Notes under the pieces: generated by a model | Told to the model about the DNA's origin: nothing | Seen by the model: the letters and a program-made list of their open reading frames with translations, nothing else | Databases searched by the model: none | Shown: piece after piece, positions 1-6,136 of the stretch | Numbering within the stretch: position 1 is the stretch's first letter | Layout: each line of letters opens with the position of its first letter | Translations under genes and position numbers: made by a program | Source: Anaerolineae bacterium | Lineage (GTDB): Bacteria > Chloroflexota > Anaerolineae > JACIWP01 | NCBI GenBank assembly: GCA_014360855.1 | Contig: JACIWP010000092.1 | Coordinates: forward strand, 1-10,935 | Direction: 5' to 3' | Length of the DNA stretch: 10,935 bases

Positions 1-1225
1 CGACACCGCCACGCCGACGGCCACCCATACGCCGACCAATACGCCCACCCCGACCGACACGGCAACGCCCACGGACACACCGACGCACACCGCCACGCCG
101 ACGGAAACGCATACGCCGACCGTCACACATACTCCAACGGAGACGCCGACGTTCACCCCGACATTCACGCCAACATCTACGGCGACCCCGACCGCCACTC
201 CCACGGACACGGCGACGGCCACTCATACGCCGACGCGCACGCCCACGCTGACCCGCACGCCGACGCCGACGAGCACTGCCACCTTCACCTCGACGCCGAC
301 GCGCACGCCGACCGCCACCACCACACCCACGCTGACACCCTGGCCGACGGCCACTGCCACGCACACGCCGGCCCCCGGCCCGGTGCACCCTTCAACGGAA
401 TGGGTCAACTTCTACGGCACCGTCACCCTCTGGAACGGCAGTCCAGCCCCGATCGGCTCCACTGTGGACGCCTATGACCCGAGCCATGTGCGGTGCGGGA
501 CCTACTACGTGACCACCGCCGGCCACTACGGCCCCATGCCCGTCTACCGCGACGACATGACCACCCCAGAAGATGACGGCGCCTCCCCCGGCGACACCAT
601 CCGCTTCGCCGTGAACGGCATGCCGGCCTTCGCCGTCGGCCCGGACGAGCCGGTGTGGACCTCCAACGGCGATATTTGGGAGGTCAACCTTATCGCCGGC
701 CCGCTGGTCCAGCGCATTATCTACCTGGCACCCGGCTGGAACCTCATCTCCTTCGACATCATGCCGCTGAACCCGGATGTGCCCAGCGCGCTTTCCTCCA
801 TCAGCGGGAAATACACCCGGGTGCTGTCCTTCGACTGCACCCTCGGCGCGGTGTCGTACTATCCGAGCTTGCCGCCCAGCCTCAACACCCTGAAGACCAT
901 GGACCCGTGGCACGGCTACTGGATTTACATGACCCAGGGAGCGCACCTTGTCGTCCAGGGCATCGAGGCCCCGGACCATTATCCGCTCTCGCTCTGCACG
1001 GGCTACAATTTGGTCGGATACCTGCCCAACTCCGCGCAGAACGTGGCTGCCGCGCTGACTTCCATCGCCGGCCTGTTCGAAAGCGTGATGGGCTTTGACC
1101 CCATCCTCGGCGCCCAGACCTACTATCCCAGCCTGCCGCCCCTGCTCAACACCCTGACCCAGCTACAACCAGGGCGGGGCTACTGGATCAAGATGAACAG
1201 CCCGGGCACGCTGATTTACCCGTAA
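1..1225 (+). CDS. Secreted surface protein with Thr-Pro linker and tandem GWNL/GYWI repeats (5' end outside window)
   Basis: The reading frame is open from the left edge (first full codon at base 2) to the TAA at 1223-1225, so the N-terminus lies outside the window. The first ~125 codons encode an almost pure Thr-Pro linker. A beta-type domain follows (about 395-705; starts EWVNFYGTV, contains GHYGPMPVY and GDTIRFAVNG), then two ~80-residue repeats, each beginning G(W/Y)NL(I/V) and ending GYWI.M, ending at TLIYP. The same C-terminal architecture recurs in the next gene, and the two look about two thirds identical by eye in the beta domain. The missing N-terminus may hold a signal segment and a cohesin-like module as in that neighbour (inference). 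A GTG at 383 is an internal Val codon, not a start. An extracellular location is likely; ligand and function are unknown to me. Confidence 0.85.
   Translation, partial: DTATPTATHTPTNTPTPTDTATPTDTPTHTATPTETHTPTVTHTPTETPTFTPTFTPTSTATPTATPTDTATATHTPTRTPTLTRTPTPTSTATFTSTPTRTPTATTTPTLTPWPTATATHTPAPGPVHPSTEWVNFYGTVTLWNGSPAPIGSTVDAYDPSHVRCGTYYVTTAGHYGPMPVYRDDMTTPEDDGASPGDTIRFAVNGMPAFAVGPDEPVWTSNGDIWEVNLIAGPLVQRIIYLAPGWNLISFDIMPLNPDVPSALSSISGKYTRVLSFDCTLGAVSYYPSLPPSLNTLKTMDPWHGYWIYMTQGAHLVVQGIEAPDHYPLSLCTGYNLVGYLPNSAQNVAAALTSIAGLFESVMGFDPILGAQTYYPSLPPLLNTLTQLQPGRGYWIKMNSPGTLIYP
2..382 (+). repeat. Low-complexity repeat DNA encoding the Thr-Pro linker of the first surface protein
   Basis: The DNA is made of ACG/ACC/ACA codons alternating with CCG, CCC, GCC, GAC, GAA or CAC, giving a 6-base period. 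It is in frame with the downstream domain and encodes T-P, T-A, T-D and T-H dipeptides. Such linkers keep extracellular modules apart and are often O-glycosylated (known for this linker type, not shown here). Linker length can change by slippage or unequal recombination. Confidence 0.85.
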
Positions 1226-1274
1226 CCGGCCGGCCGCCTGAGACATGCCTTGTCGCAAGGAGAGTGGGGAAGCC

Positions 1275-3338
1275 ATGAACTCTCGACCACGCGGACTGCT
1301 TCCAACCATCGCGGGGTGGCTTATCCTCGCCGGCGCTGTTGCCGTCCTCGCCATCCTGAACATCTCCGCCGGCTCCGCGGCGCTCTTTTCGCCTCCCCTG
1401 GTGGACGGGGACACGCCAACACCGACGCCGACCCCCACCGCCATTGTGGATATGGCCGTCGTCCCCGAAATCTACACCTCCTACATCGGGGAGATCTTTC
1501 ATCTCGACATTATGGTCTCCGCCGGCCCCCAGCCGGTGGATGCCATTGATGCCCGTCTCTATTTCTCGCCTACCGAAATGCTGGTCATCGGCGTGGATAA
1601 CGGCCCTGCGCTGGGCAATGTGCTTAACAAAACCGTCAACAACATGACGGGCTATTTGCGCTATTCCGCCGGCCGGCTGTTCGGCGACCCGCCTCCTGCC
1701 GGCGACTTTATGCTGTGCCGCATCTGGTTCCAGGCCATGGCATACACACCCAGCGCCGACCTCATCTTTGACCCGCTGAACACAGACGTTGTCTACGGCG
1801 GAGAATCGGTCCTGCGCAACCTGTATAACGGCGTGGTCATCATCACCAGCGCCACTGCCACCGCCACCATCACACCCACAGGCACACCGACCCATACACC
1901 GACCATCACCCCCACGCCGACCGACACCGCCACCGCGACGCCCAGCCCCACCCCCTCGGCGACGGCGACGCCCACCCATACCAGCACTCCTACCCCGACC
2001 GATACCCATACTCCTACACCGACGGAGACCCATACGCCCACCATCACGCCGACGCCGACGGAAACCACTACACCGACGATCACGTCCACGCCGACACATA
2101 CCGGGACGCCCACCGAGACGCCGACGGTCACTCAAACGCCCACCGTGACCGCCACGTGGACGCCGACATCCACACCCACTGCCACCGGCACCCCGACCCA
2201 TACGCCGACCAGCACGGCCACCGCCACGGCAACGGCTACCCACACCGCCACGCCAACACCAACCGGCACGCACACCCTGACGCCCACCCCGTCCCCCACC
2301 GGGACGGCCACGCACACCCCAACCGCCACCGGGACAGCGACACATACTGCGACGCCGACCAACACCGTGCGGCCGACGCTGACCCCCACCTTTACCCGCA
2401 CGCCGACGCCCACCTGGATATTCTCGCCGACGCCGACGCGCACGCCTTATCCGACAGCCACGCCAACGGCCACCCTGACGCCCGGCCCCCTGCACCCGAC
2501 CACCAACTGGGTGAACTTCTACGGCACGGTAAACCTGTCGGACGGGTCGCCGGCCCCATACGGCACGCGCATCGACGCTTATGATCCCACCGGCTTCCGC
2601 TGCGGCACCTGGATGGTCACCACGCCCGGCCAGTACGGCCCCATGCCGGTGTACCTGGATGATCCCACCACGCCGGCCCGTGACGGCGCCCTCCCCGGCG
2701 AGCGCATCCGCTTCGTCATCAACGGACAGCCGGCCGTGTCGCTTGGCCCCGACGAGCCGATCTGGACCATCACCGGCGATATCTGGCAGGTCAACCTCCT
2801 CGCCAGCCGCAATACCCAGGTCACCCTGTACCTGCGCGCCGGCTGGAACCTCATCTCCTTCCCGGTGGAACCGCACAACCCCGCCGTGCTGAACGTCCTG
2901 GGCGGCCTCATCGGCCGCTTCACGCGCGTGCTCTCGCTGGACTGCAGTCGCGGCGCCCTCTCCTTCTACCCGGGCATCCCGCCCTACATGAACAGCCTGA
3001 CAGAAATGGACGGCCGGCACGGCTACTGGATCGAGATGTCCCAGGATATGCACCTGGTGGTGCCGGGGGTCCAACTGCCGGCCTCCACTCCTATCCAGCT
3101 CTGCGCCGGCTACAACCTGGTCAGTTACCTGCCCGATCATCCCCTGCCCGTGGAACAGGCCCTGCAGTCCATCGCCGGCCGCTACACCGCCGTCCTCGGC
3201 TTCGACCCAGAACGGGGTGCCCTCTCGTATTACCCGGACCTGCCGCCGGGCATGAACAGCCTGACCCAGATGGAGCCGGGCAGGGGCTACTGGATACGCA
3301 TGACCTCGCCGGCCGTATTGATATACCCCTCGCCGTGA
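1275..3338 (+). CDS. Surface protein: N-terminal anchor, cohesin-like domain, Thr-Pro linker, WVNFYG domain, two GWNL/GYWI repeats
   Basis: The product is 687 residues from ATG 1275. Residues ~8-38 form a hydrophobic signal or anchor segment (GWLILAGAVAVLAIL). After a short TPTPTPT stretch, residues ~58-190 look like a cohesin-type beta-sandwich: VDMAVVPEIYTSYIGEIFHLDI, then VDAIDARLYFSPTEM, NNMTGYLRYSAG and a closing LCRIWFQAM strand. Residues ~192-405 are Thr-Pro linker and ~409-512 the WVNFYGTV beta domain with two-sided similarity to the preceding gene. Two repeats follow (G523-W524 to GYWIEM at 583; G612-Y613 to GYWIRM at 671). I prefer ATG 1275 to ATG 1245 because AAGGAG (1257-1262) lies upstream of it and the peptide then begins directly with a basic stretch before the hydrophobic core. 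It sits 49 bp after its paralogue, probably in the same operon. No dockerin partner is seen in the window. It may be an adhesin or scaffold, but the function is not established. Confidence 0.88.
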   Translation: MNSRPRGLLPTIAGWLILAGAVAVLAILNISAGSAALFSPPLVDGDTPTPTPTPTAIVDMAVVPEIYTSYIGEIFHLDIMVSAGPQPVDAIDARLYFSPTEMLVIGVDNGPALGNVLNKTVNNMTGYLRYSAGRLFGDPPPAGDFMLCRIWFQAMAYTPSADLIFDPLNTDVVYGGESVLRNLYNGVVIITSATATATITPTGTPTHTPTITPTPTDTATATPSPTPSATATPTHTSTPTPTDTHTPTPTETHTPTITPTPTETTTPTITSTPTHTGTPTETPTVTQTPTVTATWTPTSTPTATGTPTHTPTSTATATATATHTATPTPTGTHTLTPTPSPTGTATHTPTATGTATHTATPTNTVRPTLTPTFTRTPTPTWIFSPTPTRTPYPTATPTATLTPGPLHPTTNWVNFYGTVNLSDGSPAPYGTRIDAYDPTGFRCGTWMVTTPGQYGPMPVYLDDPTTPARDGALPGERIRFVINGQPAVSLGPDEPIWTITGDIWQVNLLASRNTQVTLYLRAGWNLISFPVEPHNPAVLNVLGGLIGRFTRVLSLDCSRGALSFYPGIPPYMNSLTEMDGRHGYWIEMSQDMHLVVPGVQLPASTPIQLCAGYNLVSYLPDHPLPVEQALQSIAGRYTAVLGFDPERGALSYYPDLPPGMNSLTQMEPGRGYWIRMTSPAVLIYPSP
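1848..2480 (+). repeat. Long 6-base-period repeat DNA encoding a Thr-Pro linker
   Basis: About 210 codons alternate Thr with Pro, Ala, Glu, His, Ser, Gly or Val. The composition leaves other frames open, so long spurious ORFs occur here on both strands. Unlike the rest of the window, this block contains no GCCGGC hexamer that I can find. It separates the cohesin-like domain from the C-terminal modules. Confidence 0.85.
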
Positions 3339-3360
3339 ATCCCGCCCTATAGCAGGGGGC

Positions 3361-3398
3361 AAGGCCGGCGGTATCAGCCGCCGGCCTTCTTCTTTATC
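3361..3398 (+). terminator. Rho-independent terminator after the surface-protein genes
   Basis: A perfect 11-bp stem (3361-3371 with 3378-3388, AAGGCCGGCGG / CCGCCGGCCTT) encloses the 6-base loop TATCAG and is followed by CTTCTTTATC, a T-rich tail. It lies 22 bp past the TGA at 3338, the right place to end the upstream unit. Confidence 0.85.
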
Positions 3399-3402
3399 TC
3401 CA

Positions 3403-3424
3403 CAAATTGTAAGCAAATTGTAAG
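3403..3424 (+). promoter_or_regulatory. Tandem 11-bp direct repeat, candidate OmpR/PhoB-type operator
   Basis: CAAATTGTAAG occurs twice in a row with no mismatch (3403-3413 and 3414-3424). An 11-bp period places both copies on one helix face, the usual layout for OmpR/PhoB-family response regulators. On the other strand it reads CTTACAAT-TTG-CTTACAAT, an 8+3 layout like known Pho boxes. It ends 9 bp before the -35 element of the pilin promoter, a position suited to activation. The regulator is inferred, not identified. Confidence 0.6.
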
Positions 3425-3433
3425 GAAAACCTA

Positions 3434-3462
3434 TTGACGCCTCTCCGCCCCCTGGCTATATT
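3434..3462 (+). promoter_or_regulatory. Sigma70-type promoter for the pilin gene
   Basis: The -35 element TTGACG (3434-3439) and -10 element TATATT (3457-3462) are separated by 17 bp, each one base from consensus. A start near 3469 would leave a leader of about 77 bases before ATG 3546. The region is clearly more AT-rich than the surrounding genes. Confidence 0.75.
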
Positions 3463-3489
3463 GTTCCACAGAGAACTCCAGATGCACGT

Positions 3490-3499
3490 ACAATATTGT
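3490..3499. promoter_or_regulatory. Perfect 10-bp palindrome in the pilin leader
   Basis: ACAATATTGT is fully palindromic and lies about 20-30 bases after the predicted transcription start. Its half ATATTGT also occurs at 3458-3464, across the -10 element. This is compatible with a repressor site, but ten AT-rich bases can be palindromic by chance. Confidence 0.3.
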
Positions 3500-3533
3500 G
3501 TTGTTCTATCCCAGTATGTATCCTGATCGCGAT

Positions 3534-3539
3534 GGAGGG
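3534..3539 (+). promoter_or_regulatory. Shine-Dalgarno sequence fixing the pilin start
   Basis: GGAGGG lies 6 bases before ATG 3546. This supports a start there rather than at the upstream in-frame GTG 3498, which would add 16 residues unlike any pilin leader. Confidence 0.8.
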
Positions 3540-3545
3540 ATCCTC

Positions 3546-4289
3546 ATGCGAGGGCAAAGGGGCCAGGGATTGGTGGAATACGCCTTACTGCTGGCGCTGA
3601 TCGCCGTCGCCGCGGCGGCCTCCCTGCGCGCGGTGGGGCCGGCGGCCCGGGAGGCCTTTCAGCGGGCGGTGCTGGCCATCGGGGACGGCGATATCACCTT
3701 CGATACACCGGTCCCGTCCGGCACGCCAGAGGCCAGCCAAACCCCCGGCACCACTACCCCAGAAGCCACCGCCTCGCCCGGGCCAACCACGACCACCACG
3801 CCGGGCGCCACCGCCTCCCCTGTGCCGACCGCCACGCCCGTACCACCCACCCCCACGCCCGGGGGACACCTGGTGACAGATAGCTGTTCGGCCGTCCTTG
3901 CCCTGAAAAGGCCTGGCTTATACAAAACGATCTGCCAGCTACGATATTCCTTCGCCGAACTGGAATCGGGCAAAATCTATATTTCCCCCGACCTGCCGGA
4001 CGGCATGTCGCTGATCGTGAACCTGCCGGCCGGCTCCTACACCTTCCACGGCGCCCTGCGCAACGGCCAGCCGCCGGTCTCCGGCCCACTGCCGCTCGGC
4101 AAGGGGGACTTGGAAGCCCTGGCCGGCGGAACCATCATCTTCACGGCCAGCTACCTCCCGCTGGACGGCGGATACCGGGGCGCCGGGTGGAAGGGCAGTG
4201 TCACCATCAGCGTGACCGGCCTGCCCGAGATCGGCATCGTCCCCGGGCCTGGCCCCATCGTGCCCAAGCCGCCGGTCGTCCTGGACTAG
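3546..4289 (+). CDS. Oversized Flp-type (type IVb) pilin with Thr-Pro linker and extra C-terminal domain
   Basis: The 247-residue product starts MRGQRGQGLVEYALLLALIA, the signature of Flp/type IVb pilins. Cutting after Gly6 would put Glu11 at +5 and Tyr12 at +6 of the mature protein, as prepilin peptidase substrates require. Residues ~9-30 form the hydrophobic helix that packs in the pilus or anchors it in the membrane. Ordinary Flp pilins stop after some 50-80 residues. Here a Thr/Pro/Ser-rich linker (~54-107) leads to a ~140-residue domain with Cys114 and Cys130 (a possible disulfide), several predicted beta strands and a Pro-rich tail (PGPGPIVPKPP). No tad assembly genes are in the window. 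It has its own promoter and a hairpin terminator. It may be a pseudopilin or a tip/decorated pilin (inference). The family is firm; the role of the C-terminal domain is unknown. Confidence 0.8.
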   Translation: MRGQRGQGLVEYALLLALIAVAAAASLRAVGPAAREAFQRAVLAIGDGDITFDTPVPSGTPEASQTPGTTTPEATASPGPTTTTTPGATASPVPTATPVPPTPTPGGHLVTDSCSAVLALKRPGLYKTICQLRYSFAELESGKIYISPDLPDGMSLIVNLPAGSYTFHGALRNGQPPVSGPLPLGKGDLEALAGGTIIFTASYLPLDGGYRGAGWKGSVTISVTGLPEIGIVPGPGPIVPKPPVVLD

Positions 4290-4310
4290 CGGACCCCGGC
4301 CGTAGGTGCG

Positions 4311-4344
4311 CGAGGGCAGTGACATGGTGTCACTGCCCTCGTTT
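4311..4344 (+). terminator. Hairpin terminator after the pilin gene
   Basis: A perfect 13-bp stem (4311-4323 with 4329-4341, CGAGGGCAGTGAC / GTCACTGCCCTCG) has a 5-base loop ATGGT. Only TTT follows before GATC, so the T-tract is short and termination may be partial. The hairpin touches the -35 element of the next promoter and could also serve as an operator. Confidence 0.65.
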
Positions 4345-4371
4345 GATCTCATGCCCCGCGCATGCTATAAT
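4343..4371 (+). promoter_or_regulatory. Sigma70-type promoter with extended -10 for the uvsE unit
   Basis: TTGATC (4343-4348) and a perfect TATAAT (4366-4371) are 17 bp apart, and TGC precedes the -10 as an extended TGn motif. A start near 4378 gives a leader of about 46 bases to ATG 4424. No LexA-like box is visible, so damage induction is not indicated by the sequence. Confidence 0.78.
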
Positions 4372-4423
4372 CTCGACAACCGTTCGCCAATGGGCCACGC
4401 AACTGCCACGCCGGGAGAAGGAC

Positions 4424-5341
4424 ATGCGCATCGGTTTCCCAGGCCGCATCTTCGGCCGCCCGCGGCTGAAGACCCACGACGGCCGGCGGCCGCCCCAACA
4501 GCCCCACCTCAGCGTCAGCCTGCTCTACCTGCGCGACATCCTCGAGTACCTCCACCAGCAGGACATCCGGCTGTACCGCATGTCCCCGTACCTCGTGCCG
4601 CCGACCAGCGCGCCAGAGGAACAGATCGCGGAATGCCAGGCCATGCTGGCCTTCGTGGGGGAGCTTGCCGGCCGCTACCGCATCCGCCTGACCATGCATG
4701 CCCTGGCCTATACCACCCTCAGCACGCCCGATGAACAGCTTGCGGAGCGCGGCCGCCGGGAGCTGATGCGCTGGTCGCGCCTCATGGACGCCATGGGCCT
4801 GCCGGCCGATGCCGTGATTGTCCTGCACGTGGGCGGAGTGTACGAAGACAAGGACGCCAGCAAGGGGCGGTTCTTGCGCCGGCTGGAAGCTCTTCCGGAG
4901 GCTGCCCGCCGCCGGCTGGCGCTGGAGAACGACGACGCCTCCTACAGCTTCGCCGATGTCCATCAGCTTGCCGCACGCGCCGGCCTGCCGGTGGTGCTGG
5001 ACTATTTGCATTTCCTCAATCACAACCCGGAGGACCTGCCCCTGACGGAGGCGGTGCGCCTGGCGCTGGCAAGCTGGCCGGCCGGCGTGCGGCCCAAGAT
5101 GCATTTCAGCAGTCCCCGCACGGAGCTGAAAGGGGCCGCCCTGGCCGGCGCCCGGCCGCCCCAATGGACGGAACACGCCGATTTCGTCAACCCGTTTGAG
5201 TTCATCCGCTTCTGCGAGAGCTGTCTTACGGTCGGAGAGGCCGACATGATGCTGGAGGCGCGCGCCCGCGACCTGGCCGTCCTACGGCTGAAAGCAGATC
5301 TCCAGCGCTTCGCGCCGGCCCTGGCGCGGAACGTCGAGTAG
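4424..5341 (+). CDS. uvsE: UvsE/UVDE-family UV-damage endonuclease, divergent
   Basis: UVDE enzymes are TIM-barrel endonucleases that nick DNA 5' of UV photoproducts and start alternative excision repair. The 305-residue product has the family blocks in order: MRIGFP (start), YRMSPYLVPP (51-60), RLTMH (88-92), VLHVGGVYEDK (133-143), LALENDD (165-171), VVLDYLH (190-196), RPKMHFSS (223-230), WTEHADFV (248-255), DMMLEA (274-279). Comparing from memory with the Thermus enzyme, metal ligands H92, H135, E168, D193, H196, H227, H251 and E278 and the modified lysine K225 are kept. The first ligand His is Ala63, and the probing Gln is Ala95, with Tyr96 kept. I chose ATG 4424 because GGGAG precedes it by 6 bases and MRIG(F/Y)P is the usual start; the frame is open further upstream but would run through the hairpin and promoter. 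The next gene starts 3 bp downstream. Confidence 0.85.
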   Translation: MRIGFPGRIFGRPRLKTHDGRRPPQQPHLSVSLLYLRDILEYLHQQDIRLYRMSPYLVPPTSAPEEQIAECQAMLAFVGELAGRYRIRLTMHALAYTTLSTPDEQLAERGRRELMRWSRLMDAMGLPADAVIVLHVGGVYEDKDASKGRFLRRLEALPEAARRRLALENDDASYSFADVHQLAARAGLPVVLDYLHFLNHNPEDLPLTEAVRLALASWPAGVRPKMHFSSPRTELKGAALAGARPPQWTEHADFVNPFEFIRFCESCLTVGEADMMLEARARDLAVLRLKADLQRFAPALARNVE

Positions 5342-5344
5342 CCC

Positions 5345-6136
5345 ATGGAACACCGCGGCATGCTTGACATCCTGGGGAACGATTCCTCTGCCGGCGAGAC
5401 GCCGGCGCTGGTGGTGCTGGTCAATAACCCCGTGGATTGGCGCCGTGTGCAGGAGGAGCACTGGTACCGCATCCCCCTGCGGCACGCGCCGCGGCTGGCC
5501 GGCGCGGCCTACCTCGCCTTTTATCATTCCGGCGCCTTTGAGGAAGAGCGCTGGAGCATCCGCTGGTACGCGCAGGTGCGTTCGGTGCAGGTACTGCCCC
5601 GCCATATACTGATACCGGACGAGCCGGCCCATCCCCGCGCCCGAGAGCTGTACCTCCGCTATGACCTGGGTCCGCTGGAGGCCCTGCCGGCCCCTGTGCC
5701 CAGCCGGCGGCTCCGCCGGGTCACCTTCATCCCCACCACCCTGGAGCGCCTGCTGTCCGCCAGGGATGTCTCCCAGCTCTGGATCAAACAGTCCCTGCGC
5801 GAGCGTCTCTGGGTCGAGCTGAACCGGCAGGGCTTCCACGCCGAGATGGACGCCGGCATCGAGGGACTGCCCGACGCAGTCTTCGACTTCGTGGTCCCGT
5901 GCGAACACGGCGGCGTAGCGGTAGACATCGAGCAGGAAGAGGCGGCAGGACGGGGATACCGCGAAGCACTGCCGGCCTATGCGCCGGCGGATATCGCGTC
6001 CGAGCTTCAGCGCCTGGGCTGGAGCCGGCTGTGCTTCGAGCGCGGTTCAGTGCACAGTATCATGCAATGTATCAAGGAAGCGGTTGACGCGCATGGGGGC
6101 ATGCGGCTGAGGCCGGCGCTCACAGCCGGGCGATGA
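5345..6136 (+). CDS. Unrecognised protein with a possible DUF559/Vsr-like nuclease C-terminus
   Basis: The product is 263 residues and I cannot assign it to a named family. The N-terminal half (~24-140) has NNPVDWRRVQEEHWYRIP, AYLAFYHSGAF, RWYAQVRSVQVLPR and RRVTFIPTT, resembling a PUA/EVE-like or other small beta-rich domain. The C-terminal part (~147-250) reads LRERLWVEL, FDFVVPCEHGGVAVDIEQ and LQRLGWSRLCFE. This matches the layout of small restriction-endonuclease-fold proteins (Asp181, then VDIE at 193-196, then a GW..L.F strand). The usual E-x-D-G order is altered, so activity is uncertain. Its start is 3 bp after the uvsE stop and no strong Shine-Dalgarno is seen, so translational coupling is likely; ATG 5360 is an alternative start. 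The pairing suggests a role in DNA repair (inference). Its 3' end overlaps the convergent permease gene by 17 bp. Confidence 0.75.
   Translation: MEHRGMLDILGNDSSAGETPALVVLVNNPVDWRRVQEEHWYRIPLRHAPRLAGAAYLAFYHSGAFEEERWSIRWYAQVRSVQVLPRHILIPDEPAHPRARELYLRYDLGPLEALPAPVPSRRLRRVTFIPTTLERLLSARDVSQLWIKQSLRERLWVELNRQGFHAEMDAGIEGLPDAVFDFVVPCEHGGVAVDIEQEEAAGRGYREALPAYAPADIASELQRLGWSRLCFERGSVHSIMQCIKEAVDAHGGMRLRPALTAGR

Noticed and set aside
1..382. Periodic repeats considered as a CRISPR array or satellite
   Set aside because: There are no constant repeats with unique spacers. The 6-base period is in frame and encodes Thr-Pro dipeptides.
1248..1260. Small hairpin CCTTG-TCG-CAAGG overlapping the Shine-Dalgarno of the second surface-protein gene
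   Set aside because: The five-base-pair stem is too short to claim regulation.
1188..3416. 742-codon open frame on the minus strand opposite the complete surface-protein gene
   Set aside because: It exists because the Thr-Pro linker and GC-rich codons leave the complement open. Its product is Arg/Gly-rich without domains, while the plus-strand frame has a signal segment, recognisable modules and a paralogue.
3463..3476. GTTC-N6-GAAC inverted repeat near the pilin transcription start, as a LexA-type box
   Set aside because: Half-sites are in the opposite order to the Gram-positive LexA site (GAAC-N4-GTTC) and the spacing differs; four-base arms are weak evidence.
4187..4423. Upstream extension of the uvsE frame to 4187
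   Set aside because: It would run through the end of the pilin gene, the hairpin and the promoter. The family start MRIGFP follows a Shine-Dalgarno at 4413-4417.
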